DNA of 44,959 nucleotides from contig CAJTWM010000032.1 in NCBI GenBank assembly GCA_910579805.1, positions 1 to 44,959 of the forward strand, given 5' to 3'. Shown here piece after piece: positions 16,685 through 24,106 of the stretch (within the stretch, counting starts at the first letter, position 1; every line of letters begins with the position of its first letter). Under the pieces are notes generated by a model. It ran no database searches, was not told where the DNA came from, and was given only the letters and a program-made list of their open reading frames with translations. The stretch is from an uncultured Lachnospiraceae bacterium (lineage in GTDB: Bacteria; Bacillota; Clostridia; Lachnospirales; Lachnospiraceae). Position numbers and translations under genes: made by a program.

Positions 16685-17848
16685 ATGAAGGATGTTGTAT
16701 TAGCAAAATTTGCAGAGGTTTTTGGGGATAACGAGGGGGCGAAGGCGTATTTTGCGCCCGGACGTGTAAATCTGATCGGAGAACATACTGACTATAACGG
16801 AGGGCATGTATTTCCCTGTGCGCTTACCATTGGGACTTACGGCGTGGCAAGAAAAAGAAACGATAAAAAACTTAGATTTTATTCCATGAATTTTGACAAT
16901 CTGGGAGTGATAGAGTCTTCCATAGAAAATCTGAAAGCGGAAAAAGAGGCGGGATGGACGAATTATCCCAAGGGGGTAATGTGGGCGTTTGGCGAAAAGG
17001 GATATGAGATTCCGTGCGGCATGGATCTTCTCCTAAACGGAAATATTCCAAACGGTTCCGGATTATCTTCTTCCGCATCGGTGGAAGTATTGACGGGATT
17101 TATTTTAAAAGATTTTTTTGGTTTCGACGTAACGAATCAGGATCTGGCGCTGATCGGCCAGTTTTCGGAAAATAATTTTAACGGGGTAAATTGTGGAATT
17201 ATGGATCAGTTTGCAATTGCAATGGGGAAGAAAGACCATGCCATCTTCCTTGATACGGCGGATCTTTCTTTTGACTATGCGCCGATCAAACTGGAAAATG
17301 CAAAGATCGTCATTGCCTGCAGCAATAAAAAGCGCGGACTGGGTGATTCCAAATACAATGAAAGAAGAAGCGAATGTGAAACGGCTTTGGAAGAGATCAA
17401 GCAGGTAGTAGGCATCAATACGTTGGGAGATCTGACAGAGGAACAGTTCGAAACTTATAAAGCCGCGGTCAAGGATGAGGTCAGACAGAGAAGAGCAAAA
17501 CACGCCGTATATGAAAATCAAAGGACCGTTAAGGCTGTTGAAGCGTTGAAAGCCAATGATGTGGAGCAGTTTGGAAAACTGATGAACGCATCCCACGTTT
17601 CCCTTCGGGACGATTATGAGGTTACCGGAATCGAATTAGATACTTTAGTAGAAGAAGCATGGAAGGTAGAAGGCGTGATCGGTTCCAGAATGACGGGCGC
17701 AGGGTTCGGCGGCTGTACCGTAAGCATTGTAAAAACGGATGCGATCGACGGGTTTATTGATAAAGTGGGCAGCGCGTACAAAGAAAAGATTGGGTATGCG
17801 GCAGATTTCTATGTAGTAGAGATCGGCGACGGCCCGGTTGTTTTATAA
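16685..17848 (+). CDS. galK: Galactokinase
   Basis: This GHMP-superfamily kinase phosphorylates galactose at C1 using ATP, the first step of the Leloir pathway in the cytosol. The 387-residue length is typical. The galactokinase signature GRVNLIGEHTDYNGG occupies residues 26-40, the ATP-binding P-loop analogue NIPNGSGLSSSASVEV lies near residues 119-135, and RMTGAGFGGCTVSIV is the third GHMP motif. The start is preceded by GGAGAAGG. It is followed 27 bases later by galT; together they convert galactose to glucose-1-phosphate exchange products. No galE or galM is present in the window. Confidence 0.97.
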   Translation: MKDVVLAKFAEVFGDNEGAKAYFAPGRVNLIGEHTDYNGGHVFPCALTIGTYGVARKRNDKKLRFYSMNFDNLGVIESSIENLKAEKEAGWTNYPKGVMWAFGEKGYEIPCGMDLLLNGNIPNGSGLSSSASVEVLTGFILKDFFGFDVTNQDLALIGQFSENNFNGVNCGIMDQFAIAMGKKDHAIFLDTADLSFDYAPIKLENAKIVIACSNKKRGLGDSKYNERRSECETALEEIKQVVGINTLGDLTEEQFETYKAAVKDEVRQRRAKHAVYENQRTVKAVEALKANDVEQFGKLMNASHVSLRDDYEVTGIELDTLVEEAWKVEGVIGSRMTGAGFGGCTVSIVKTDAIDGFIDKVGSAYKEKIGYAADFYVVEIGDGPVVL

Positions 17849-17875
17849 AAATCGAAATAAAAGTGGAGGTCTGCG

Positions 17876-19384
17876 ATGATACAGGATAGTATAAAAAAAT
17901 TGACTGCATACGGTTTCCATACCGGTTTGATCGGAGAGGAAGATATTATTTATACTGTAAACCGCTTGTTAGAGCTGTTTGACATGGACGAATTAGAATA
18001 TGACGTTAATGTCATTAAAAATACGGGCTGCGCGGCGGAAGAGTTAGAGGGCGTTCTTTCCGATATGATGGATTATGCTTATGAGCAGGGGATTATGAAG
18101 GAAAACAGCGTGGGATACCGGGATCTGTTTGACACGAAGATTATGAGCATCCTTGTGCCAAGACCAGGCGAAGTGATCAAAAAGTTTAAAGAGCTCTATG
18201 AAAGAAGCCCGAAAGAGGCAACGGACTATTATTATAAAATGAGTCAGGATACGGATTATATCCGCCGTTACCGGATCAAAAAAGACCGGAAATGGGCGGC
18301 GGCAACGGAATATGGGGATTTGGATATCACGATCAACCTATCCAAACCGGAGAAGGATCCGAAAGCGATCGCAGCGGCAAAGAACGCGAAGCAGAGCGGT
18401 TATCCGAAATGTCAGTTATGTATGGAAAACGAAGGTTATGCAGGCAGGCTGGATCATCCTGCGAGACAGAATCACAGGATCATTCCGGTTACGATTCAGA
18501 ATCATAAATGGGGATTCCAGTATTCGCCCTACGTTTATTATAACGAGCATTGTATCGTGTTTAATTCGCAGCATATTCCAATGAAGATCGAACATGATAC
18601 GTTTTGTAAGCTTTTTGATTTTGTAAAGCAGTTTCCGCATTATTTTGTGGGGTCTAACGCAGATTTGCCGATCGTGGGAGGGTCGATCTTAAGCCATGAT
18701 CATTTTCAGGGAGGGCGTTATGAGTTTGCCATGGCAAAAGCGCCGATAGAAAAAGAATTTGCGGCAACAGGATTTGAGGATGTGAAAGCGGGTATAGTAA
18801 AGTGGCCTATGTCCGTTATCCGTATCAGCGGAAAAGAAACGGAAAGACTGATCGCGCTTGCAGATAAAATTCTTGAGGCATGGAGAGAGTACACGGACGA
18901 AGACGCGTTTATTTATGCATATACCGACGGCGAGCCGCATAATACAATCACGCCGATCGCCCGTAAACGCGGCGAAGAATATGAACTGGATCTGGTACTG
19001 CGCAATAATATCACTACGGAGGAACATCCCTTAGGGGTATACCATCCTCATGCAAAGCTGCATCATATCAAAAAAGAGAATATCGGCCTGATCGAAGTAA
19101 TGGGACTTGCCGTTCTTCCGGCAAGACTAAAGGGAGAGATGGAACAGCTTGAGAAGGCGATCCTTTCAGGGGCGGACATCAGAAAAGACGAGGCTCTTGA
19201 AAAACATGCGGACTGGGTAGAGGAATTTTTACCTAAATACACCGATATCAGTCAGGACAACATTACGGCTGTCATCCAGAAGGAGATCGGTCTTGTATTT
19301 ACGCAGGTATTAGAAGATGCAGGAGTCTATAAGAGAACACAAGAGGGACAAAAAGCGTTTGAACGCTTTATAAACAGTCTTTAG
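17876..19384 (+). CDS. galT: UDP-glucose--hexose-1-phosphate uridylyltransferase, class II
   Basis: This 502-residue enzyme exchanges the UMP group between UDP-glucose and galactose-1-phosphate. The length and sequence (ending in a helical AVIQKEIGLVFTQVLEDAGV segment) match the Firmicutes GalT2 type and not the 340-residue E. coli type. The nucleophile region reads GGSILSHDHFQGGRYEFAM, and PKCQLCMENEGYAGR near the middle provides a two-cysteine site. The start follows GTGGAGG. It forms an operon with galK and ends at the hairpin at 19400-19438. Confidence 0.96.
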   Translation: MIQDSIKKLTAYGFHTGLIGEEDIIYTVNRLLELFDMDELEYDVNVIKNTGCAAEELEGVLSDMMDYAYEQGIMKENSVGYRDLFDTKIMSILVPRPGEVIKKFKELYERSPKEATDYYYKMSQDTDYIRRYRIKKDRKWAAATEYGDLDITINLSKPEKDPKAIAAAKNAKQSGYPKCQLCMENEGYAGRLDHPARQNHRIIPVTIQNHKWGFQYSPYVYYNEHCIVFNSQHIPMKIEHDTFCKLFDFVKQFPHYFVGSNADLPIVGGSILSHDHFQGGRYEFAMAKAPIEKEFAATGFEDVKAGIVKWPMSVIRISGKETERLIALADKILEAWREYTDEDAFIYAYTDGEPHNTITPIARKRGEEYELDLVLRNNITTEEHPLGVYHPHAKLHHIKKENIGLIEVMGLAVLPARLKGEMEQLEKAILSGADIRKDEALEKHADWVEEFLPKYTDISQDNITAVIQKEIGLVFTQVLEDAGVYKRTQEGQKAFERFINSL

Positions 19385-19399
19385 GATGAAGTGAAGGCG

Positions 19400-19447
19400 G
19401 CAGCGGGTGTTTCCGGCGAATGGGGAAATACCTGCTGCTATTTGTTT
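19400..19447 (+). terminator. Terminator of the galK-galT operon
   Basis: GCAGCGGGTGTTTCC (19400-19414) pairs with GGAAATACCTGCTGC (19424-19438), 15 positions with two G-U or mismatched pairs, around a 9-base loop, and is followed by TATTTGTTT. The T tract is imperfect, but the position 15 bases after galT supports a terminator. Confidence 0.65.
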
Positions 19448-19670
19448 AAAAGAAATAAAAGTCTAAGACATTTATTAAAAGATTGTTGCAGATATGATTT
19501 TTTAAGTGTATGAGAAAGGTATGAAAGAGTGAGGCTCCGTTCCGCGTTACTTGATGGAACATGATTATGGGCACCCGTATATACCTCTCTATATAAAATA
19601 ACGAATCTCAGAGGCCAAATCTTACAAAATAAAAGAAATTTTTTTAATTTTTTTAAAAAAGTTTTATGGC
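19448..19670 (+). other. AT-rich intergenic stretch without a recognised gene
   Basis: Together with the promoter and leader region that follows, about 420 bases separate galT from the radical SAM gene. No reading frame with a convincing ribosome site is seen here. Apart from short GTTCC/GGAAC and GGG/CCC complementarities near 19540-19580, I see no structure I would call an RNA gene. Confidence 0.4.
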
Positions 19671-19700
19671 TTGCGTCTTTCTAAGTCTGAAAGCTATAAT
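19671..19700 (+). promoter_or_regulatory. Predicted promoter of the radical SAM-nth-exonuclease genes
   Basis: TTGCGT at 19671-19676 and a perfect TATAAT at 19695-19700 are 18 bases apart. A short ATGCC-AGTAC-GGCAT hairpin followed by TTTTT (19709-19729) lies at the expected transcript start, so it could cap the 5' end or trim early transcripts. Confidence 0.5.
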
Positions 19701-19804
19701 AAAATAAGATGCCAGTACGGCATTTTTCATCATTATATATGAGAAAATGACATCATTATCGATTTTTTTGACATTTGCCAAAAAGGGGCAGGGAGGTAAC
19801 GTTT

Positions 19805-21685
19805 TTGAAATTTTTACTTACGGCAGTCAACGCGAAATATATCCATTCCAATCCGGCAGTGTACAGCTTAAAATCGTATGCCGGGGAGAGATTTAAAGAA
19901 TTTATCGATATTGCAGAATACACGATCAATCAGCGTATGGAAACGATTCTGGCGGGTATTTTTGAGCGCAGGCCGGATGCGATCGCTTTTTCCTGTTATA
20001 TCTGGAATTGGGAACTGATACAGGAACTGCTGGAGGAGATTCCCAAGGTGCTGCCGGGGATTCCCATCTGGCTGGGCGGCCCGGAAGTTTCTTTTAACGG
20101 AGAAGAGATCATGAAAAAATATCCTCAGCTTACAGGCATTATGATAGGGGAAGGAGAACAAACCTTTAAGGAACTGATCGAGTATTATGTGTGTGAAGCA
20201 GAACGCCGGACGGAAAGTCAAAATGACAATAAAAGTCCCGGTGAAAACAGAGACACAGGCGAAGGTGAAAAGACAAGTGAAAATAGAGATTACAGCGGAA
20301 ATGTAAACGAAAGTAAGGAGTTAAGCAGGATAGCGGGACTGTTACTGGCAGGGGGAAAGACAGAGGAACGGGGATTGACGGATATGGACAGCCTGCCGTT
20401 TTTATATGAGGATATGGAGGCGTTCGATAACCGGATCATCTATTATGAATCTTCCAGAGGCTGTCCTTACCGATGCAGCTACTGCCTGTCTTCGATCGAT
20501 AAAAAGGTGCGCCTGCGGGATTTAGAAACGGTAAAACGGGAATTGCAGTTTTTTCTGGATCAAAAGACGGCACAGGTCAAATTTATTGACAGAACCTTTA
20601 ACTGCGATCATGAACATGCCATGGGAATATGGCGGTATATTATCCAGAATGATAACGGCGTTACCAATTTTCATTTTGAGATAGAGGGGAATATTCTTAC
20701 AAAAGAAGAGATCGAACTGTTGCAGGAAATGCGGCCGGGACTGGCCCAATTAGAGATCGGCGTGCAATCGGCCAACCCTGCCACTCTGAAGGAAATCAAT
20801 CGTTTTACTGATTTTGCAAATTTAAAAAACGCGGTGAAGATGATACGGAAGAAAGGGAATATTCATTTACATCTGGATCTGATCGCCGGACTGCCATTTG
20901 AAGATTACAACAGTTTTTCCCATTCCTTTAACGAAGTTTACGGTCTGCACCCGGACCAGCTCCAGCTTGGATTTTTAAAAGTGTTAAAAGGCTCGCCGAT
21001 GCAGGATAAGGCCGATGAATACGGTATTTTGTATACAAATAAACCTCCCTATGAGATATTGTGCTCAAAATGGCTGTCCTATCAGGATGTGCTTCGTCTA
21101 AAGCGTATTGAGGAAATGGTCGAAATCTATTACAACAGTAATCAGTTTATGCATACCCTTTCTTTCCTCGAATCGGCCTTTGTCCATCCTTTCGCTATGT
21201 TTGAAGGACTGGCACAGTATTATCAGGATAAGGGGTATTTTACCAACAGCCCCTCCAGAGCTTACCGTTATGAGGTATTGCTTGGATTCGCCCAATGTGT
21301 GGATCAGGAAAATGAAGCGTTGTACAGGGAACTTTTGATTTTTGATATGTATCTGAGGGAAAATTTGAAAAGCAGGCCTTCCTTTGCCGGAGAGACGGAA
21401 GATGAAGAAAAATGCCGGATCAGGGAATTCTACGAAAAAGAAGCAAGTATGCCCTGTTATTTAAAAGCGTATGCCGGATTTTCTGCAAAGCAGACATCTA
21501 AAATGACGCATATGGAGCCGTTTTCGTATCCGGTATGGCTGGACGGGGAAAAGATCAAAGAATCCGTATCAAAAGATCGTACCGCTGCGGAGAGCGGGCC
21601 TAAGAAAAGACAACTGGTATTGTTTGATTATAAGAAGAGGAATCCTTTACACTCGGAAGCGGCAGTGTATCTTATAGAAGGATGA
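19805..21685 (+). CDS. B12-binding domain radical SAM protein (DUF4080 type)
   Basis: I place the start at the TTG at 19805 (MKFLLTAVNAKYIHSN), with GGGAGG 8 bases upstream; the frame from 19775 adds ten residues over the ribosome site. The 626-residue protein has an N-terminal cobalamin-binding-type Rossmann domain (AFSCYIWNWELIQELLEEI, IPIWLGGPEVSF, GIMIGEGEQTF), a radical SAM domain with the cluster motif SSRGCPYRCSYCLSS (C-x3-C-x2-C), and a C-terminal region like DUF4080. Residues about 137-180 are a hydrophilic insertion rich in Glu, Asn, Ser and Gly that looks disordered. The reaction is unknown for the family. It shares a probable operon with nth and the exonuclease (gaps 15 and 65 bases). 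Confidence 0.9.
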   Translation: MKFLLTAVNAKYIHSNPAVYSLKSYAGERFKEFIDIAEYTINQRMETILAGIFERRPDAIAFSCYIWNWELIQELLEEIPKVLPGIPIWLGGPEVSFNGEEIMKKYPQLTGIMIGEGEQTFKELIEYYVCEAERRTESQNDNKSPGENRDTGEGEKTSENRDYSGNVNESKELSRIAGLLLAGGKTEERGLTDMDSLPFLYEDMEAFDNRIIYYESSRGCPYRCSYCLSSIDKKVRLRDLETVKRELQFFLDQKTAQVKFIDRTFNCDHEHAMGIWRYIIQNDNGVTNFHFEIEGNILTKEEIELLQEMRPGLAQLEIGVQSANPATLKEINRFTDFANLKNAVKMIRKKGNIHLHLDLIAGLPFEDYNSFSHSFNEVYGLHPDQLQLGFLKVLKGSPMQDKADEYGILYTNKPPYEILCSKWLSYQDVLRLKRIEEMVEIYYNSNQFMHTLSFLESAFVHPFAMFEGLAQYYQDKGYFTNSPSRAYRYEVLLGFAQCVDQENEALYRELLIFDMYLRENLKSRPSFAGETEDEEKCRIREFYEKEASMPCYLKAYAGFSAKQTSKMTHMEPFSYPVWLDGEKIKESVSKDRTAAESGPKKRQLVLFDYKKRNPLHSEAAVYLIEG

Positions 21686-21700
21686 GAGAGGAGACAGATC

Positions 21701-22369
21701 ATGGCGGCGAAGAAACTGACAAAGGAGAAACAACAGCAGGTGAAAGAAGTTTTGGATCTGCTGGATAAGCAATACGGCACGGAATATGTATGCTATCTGC
21801 AGCATGAGAACGCATGGCAGCTTTTGATCGCAACGATATTGAGCGCGCAATGTACGGATGCGAGAGTAAATATCGTGACAAAGGACCTGTTTCAAAAATA
21901 TCGTTCTATCGACGATTTTGCGAAGGCGGATTTGAAAGAATTGGAAAAAGATATTCATTCTACGGGCTTCTATCATAATAAGGCTAAAAATATCATTGCA
22001 TGCTGCAAGGACCTGAGGGACAGGTTCGGAGGCGAAGTGCCGGAAGGATTGGAAGAATTAACTTCTCTTGCCGGAGTGGGAAGAAAAACGGCCAACGTGA
22101 TACGGGGGAATATTTACCATGAACCGAGTATAGTGGTGGATACTCATGTAAAGCGCATTTCCAAAAAACTTGGTTTTACACAGGGAGACGATCCTGTAAA
22201 AGTAGAATTTGAGCTGATGGAGGTGCTGCCCAAAGATCATTGGATCTTATATAATATCCAGATCATTACCTTGGGCAGACAGATCTGTAAAGCGCCCACG
22301 CCGAAATGTGAAGAATGTTTCCTGACGGAACAATGTGAAGATTATAAAAAGCGGATGGGAAAATTGTGA
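21701..22369 (+). CDS. nth: Endonuclease III
   Basis: This 222-residue base-excision repair glycosylase/AP lyase removes oxidised pyrimidines and nicks the abasic strand. The helix-hairpin-helix with the catalytic Lys (LAGVGRKTANVI) and the catalytic Asp in VVDTHVKRI are present, and the C-terminus carries the four-cysteine cluster motif C-x6-C-x2-C-x5-C (CKAPTPKCEECFLTEQC). The start follows GAGAGGAG. It sits between a radical SAM gene and a DnaQ-like exonuclease on one strand. Confidence 0.97.
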   Translation: MAAKKLTKEKQQQVKEVLDLLDKQYGTEYVCYLQHENAWQLLIATILSAQCTDARVNIVTKDLFQKYRSIDDFAKADLKELEKDIHSTGFYHNKAKNIIACCKDLRDRFGGEVPEGLEELTSLAGVGRKTANVIRGNIYHEPSIVVDTHVKRISKKLGFTQGDDPVKVEFELMEVLPKDHWILYNIQIITLGRQICKAPTPKCEECFLTEQCEDYKKRMGKL

Positions 22370-22434
22370 TTTGGGGCATTTTTCCGGACGTATTATGGGA
22401 ATGAAATGTGGTACGCAGACAGATAGGAGTAAAT

Positions 22435-23160
22435 GTGTTAAAAGATTATCTAAGTTTGGACATAGAGACTACGGGGTTAAATCCTAAGACGGAAAAAATC
22501 ATTGAGATAGGGGCGGTAAGAGTAAGAAACGGATCGATAGTAGCACGTTTTGAAAGCCTGGTGTCGCCGGGAAGGCTTTTGGAAGAGCGGATCACGGAGT
22601 TGACCGGGATCACGGATGAAATGCTGAAAGCGGCTCCGGAAAAAGAAGAGGTCATTCCGAGATTTTTAGAGTTTGCCGGAGAGGATATTCTGCTGGGACA
22701 CAGTATCCTGTTTGATTATTCTTTTTTAAAAAAGGCAGCGGTAAACTGCAATCGTCAGTTTGAAAGAAGAGGTATCGATACGTTAAAACTGGCAAGGAAA
22801 TTTCTTCCCGATATAGAGAGCAGGAGGCTTTCTCACCTGTGTTCTTACTTTGGGATCGTACATCATGCCCACCGCGCGTTGGCAGATGCGGAAGCCACGG
22901 CCAGTCTGTATCAAAAACTTGAGGAAAGATTTTATTCCGAAGAAGATTTTAAACCTTTTCCGCTTCAGTATAAAGTGAAAAAGGAATCCCCCGCAACAAA
23001 AAATCAAATAGAAAGGTTATATTGCCTTTTGGAAAGGCATAGACTGGATATAGAGGCAGATGAGGAGCTTTCCGCCTGCCTTCGTATAGAACTTGATAAA
23101 TTAAGTAAAAATGAAGCTAGTCGTTATGCGGATCGGATTCTTTCAAAATGCGGACGATAG
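22435..23160 (+). CDS. DnaQ-like 3'-5' exonuclease (RNase T/Pol III epsilon type)
   Basis: The GTG at 22435 follows AGGAG by 5 bases and gives 241 residues starting MLKDYLSLDIETTGLNP; the longer frame from 22408 lacks such a site. The three exonuclease motifs are present: ExoI DIETTGLNP with Asp and Glu, ExoII GHSILFDYSFLKKAA, and ExoIII HRALADAEAT. The C-terminal 60 residues are a helical appendix not part of the nuclease fold. A free-standing proofreading-type exonuclease can act in repair or RNA processing; which one is not decided by sequence. Its last 44 bases overlap the convergent gene on the minus strand. Confidence 0.9.
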   Translation: MLKDYLSLDIETTGLNPKTEKIIEIGAVRVRNGSIVARFESLVSPGRLLEERITELTGITDEMLKAAPEKEEVIPRFLEFAGEDILLGHSILFDYSFLKKAAVNCNRQFERRGIDTLKLARKFLPDIESRRLSHLCSYFGIVHHAHRALADAEATASLYQKLEERFYSEEDFKPFPLQYKVKKESPATKNQIERLYCLLERHRLDIEADEELSACLRIELDKLSKNEASRYADRILSKCGR

Positions 23161-23734
23161 ACGGCTTCATTGCGGAATGCAGTCCTTCTGCAATCTGCAC
23201 AAGACTTTCTATTTTCTGCGTCTGTCCGTTTTTCCGGTAAATATCGGAGAGAATGGCATAGGAGGCGCTGACGTCCGTTTTTGTGGAAACGGCAAATTCC
23301 AAAATGGTTTTGGCTTCTTCCGTATAACCTGACTGATAAAGAAGAGACGCCCATTTTTGGAGGGTACGCGCCAGTATGGTGTAGTTTTGGTCATAATCTA
23401 TCAGTACGGGCAGATTAGGGGCGCCGTACTGCAATTTCAGATCCGTGTTGGACAGGCCGGTCAGATTGACGATCTTTTGTTCGCTTAGATTCCATAGGAG
23501 CTGATGGCATTCCGATACTTCCGGATCATCTTTTAAAACGCCCATAGGAAGGAAATCAAAGGGGATGGAAATATATTCCAGATCATCAAGGGGCTTTTTT
23601 CTGGTATTATTAGCAGCAGCCTCCCTTTCCCAAAATGAGTTGGCGATTTTTGCTTCTTTATGGTGCTGTTTTTTCAGCTCATAGAAAAGCCAGATGCAGA
23701 ATACGATAAAACTTGCAAAAAACGGTAATTTCAT
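23117..23734 (-). CDS. Single-pass membrane protein with C-terminal TPR-like helices
   Basis: The ATG at 23734 on the minus strand follows AAAGGA about 8 bases away, giving 205 residues starting MKLPFFASFIVFCIWLFYEL, one transmembrane helix or uncleaved signal anchor. The middle (about 40-110) is polar; the last 90 residues (ILARTLQKWASLLYQSGYTEEAKTIL and repeats of that helical pattern) look like two to three tetratricopeptide-type helix pairs, which bind proteins. I do not recognise the family. The 3' end overlaps the exonuclease gene by 44 bases, and the start is only 69 bases from a divergent small membrane peptide. Confidence 0.75.
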   Translation of the reverse strand: MKLPFFASFIVFCIWLFYELKKQHHKEAKIANSFWEREAAANNTRKKPLDDLEYISIPFDFLPMGVLKDDPEVSECHQLLWNLSEQKIVNLTGLSNTDLKLQYGAPNLPVLIDYDQNYTILARTLQKWASLLYQSGYTEEAKTILEFAVSTKTDVSASYAILSDIYRKNGQTQKIESLVQIAEGLHSAMKPSIVRILKESDPHND

Positions 23735-23803
23735 ATATAATATCCTTTCAATAAAGAAGTTTTCCTGATTATGTGTAAGCGTCGGAAAGGCAGGCCTGAC
23801 ATT

Positions 23804-23911
23804 ATGTTCAATATACATAATAATAAAACAAAACGTATCATTTCCGCAATTATTATTGTGATTTTAGTAATTGCTATGATAGTTCCAACTTTAGCATATT
23901 TGATCAATTAA
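23804..23911 (+). CDS. Small membrane peptide, 35 residues
   Basis: An ATG frame of 35 codons and a stop, too short for standard ORF calling, encodes a basic N-terminus (MFNIHNNKTKR) followed by a strongly hydrophobic run (about residues 12-33) rich in Ile, Val and Leu that ends YLIN. This is the make-up of a single-pass membrane peptide with a positive-inside start. An AGG lies 9 bases and GGAAAGG 13 bases upstream. The stop codon sits at the start of a perfect 11-bp inverted repeat. The peptide is divergent from the membrane/TPR gene and 195 bases ahead of the VanW gene. Function unknown; I cannot test conservation here. Confidence 0.6.
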   Translation: MFNIHNNKTKRIISAIIIVILVIAMIVPTLAYLIN

Positions 23912-23931
23912 TTCAAATATTGAATTAATTG
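23905..23931 (+). repeat. 11-bp perfect inverted repeat at the end of the small ORF
   Basis: CAATTAATTCA (23905-23915) and TGAATTAATTG (23921-23931) flank AATAT. There is no T-run after it, so it is a poor intrinsic terminator but could protect the 3' end of the small transcript or bind a protein. The left arm overlaps the last codons of the 35-residue ORF. Confidence 0.6.
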
Positions 23932-23949
23932 GGAGGCAGATGGGAGTTA

Positions 23950-24033
23950 GTGTGAGAAGTACTTCCAGCCGTTCACAGCAGAGGCTGTTTCACCAAGGCA
24001 GCATAGCCGCCTTGGAAGTACTAAGTCTCGCAC
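23950..24033 (+). promoter_or_regulatory. Structured leader region or hairpin element upstream of the VanW gene
   Basis: A long closing stem pairs 23950-23967 (GTGTGAGA then AGTACTTCCA) with 24013-24033 (TGGAAGTACT, a three-base bulge, TCTCGCAC): 18 pairs with one G-U. Inside lie a CAGC-AGAG-GCTG hairpin (23976-23987) and a CCAAGGC/GCCTTGG stem (23993-24015), whose right arm overlaps the closing stem by 3 bases so some pairs are alternatives. It does not match a riboswitch class I know. It could be a regulatory leader, a small RNA, or a short mobile hairpin element. The arrangement is seen in the sequence; the role is inference. Confidence 0.5.
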
Positions 24034-24075
24034 AGGGGAATGTCCAAAGTACGGGGATTCTCCGCACCGATTTGA

Positions 24076-24101
24076 GATTTCGCAAAGCGAAATCATGGAG
24101 G
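24076..24101 (+). promoter_or_regulatory. Hairpin adjoining the VanW ribosome binding site
   Basis: GATTTCGC-AAA-GCGAAATC (24076-24094) is a perfect 8-bp hairpin with a triloop ending 2 bases before the GGAGG ribosome site (24097-24101) of the VanW gene. The ATG at 24107 is 6 bases after that site; an ATG at 24095 would start inside it and is rejected. Confidence 0.55.
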
Positions 24102-24106
24102 TTAGT

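Noticed and set aside
17105..17596. 163-residue minus-strand frame opposite galK
   Set aside because: Shadow frame; galK on the other strand is unambiguous.
24026..24060. Possible c-di-GMP riboswitch from a CGCACAGGGGAATGTCC stretch
   Set aside because: Superficial likeness to the CGCACAGGGCAAACC box only; the tetraloop-receptor and second helix of that class are not present.
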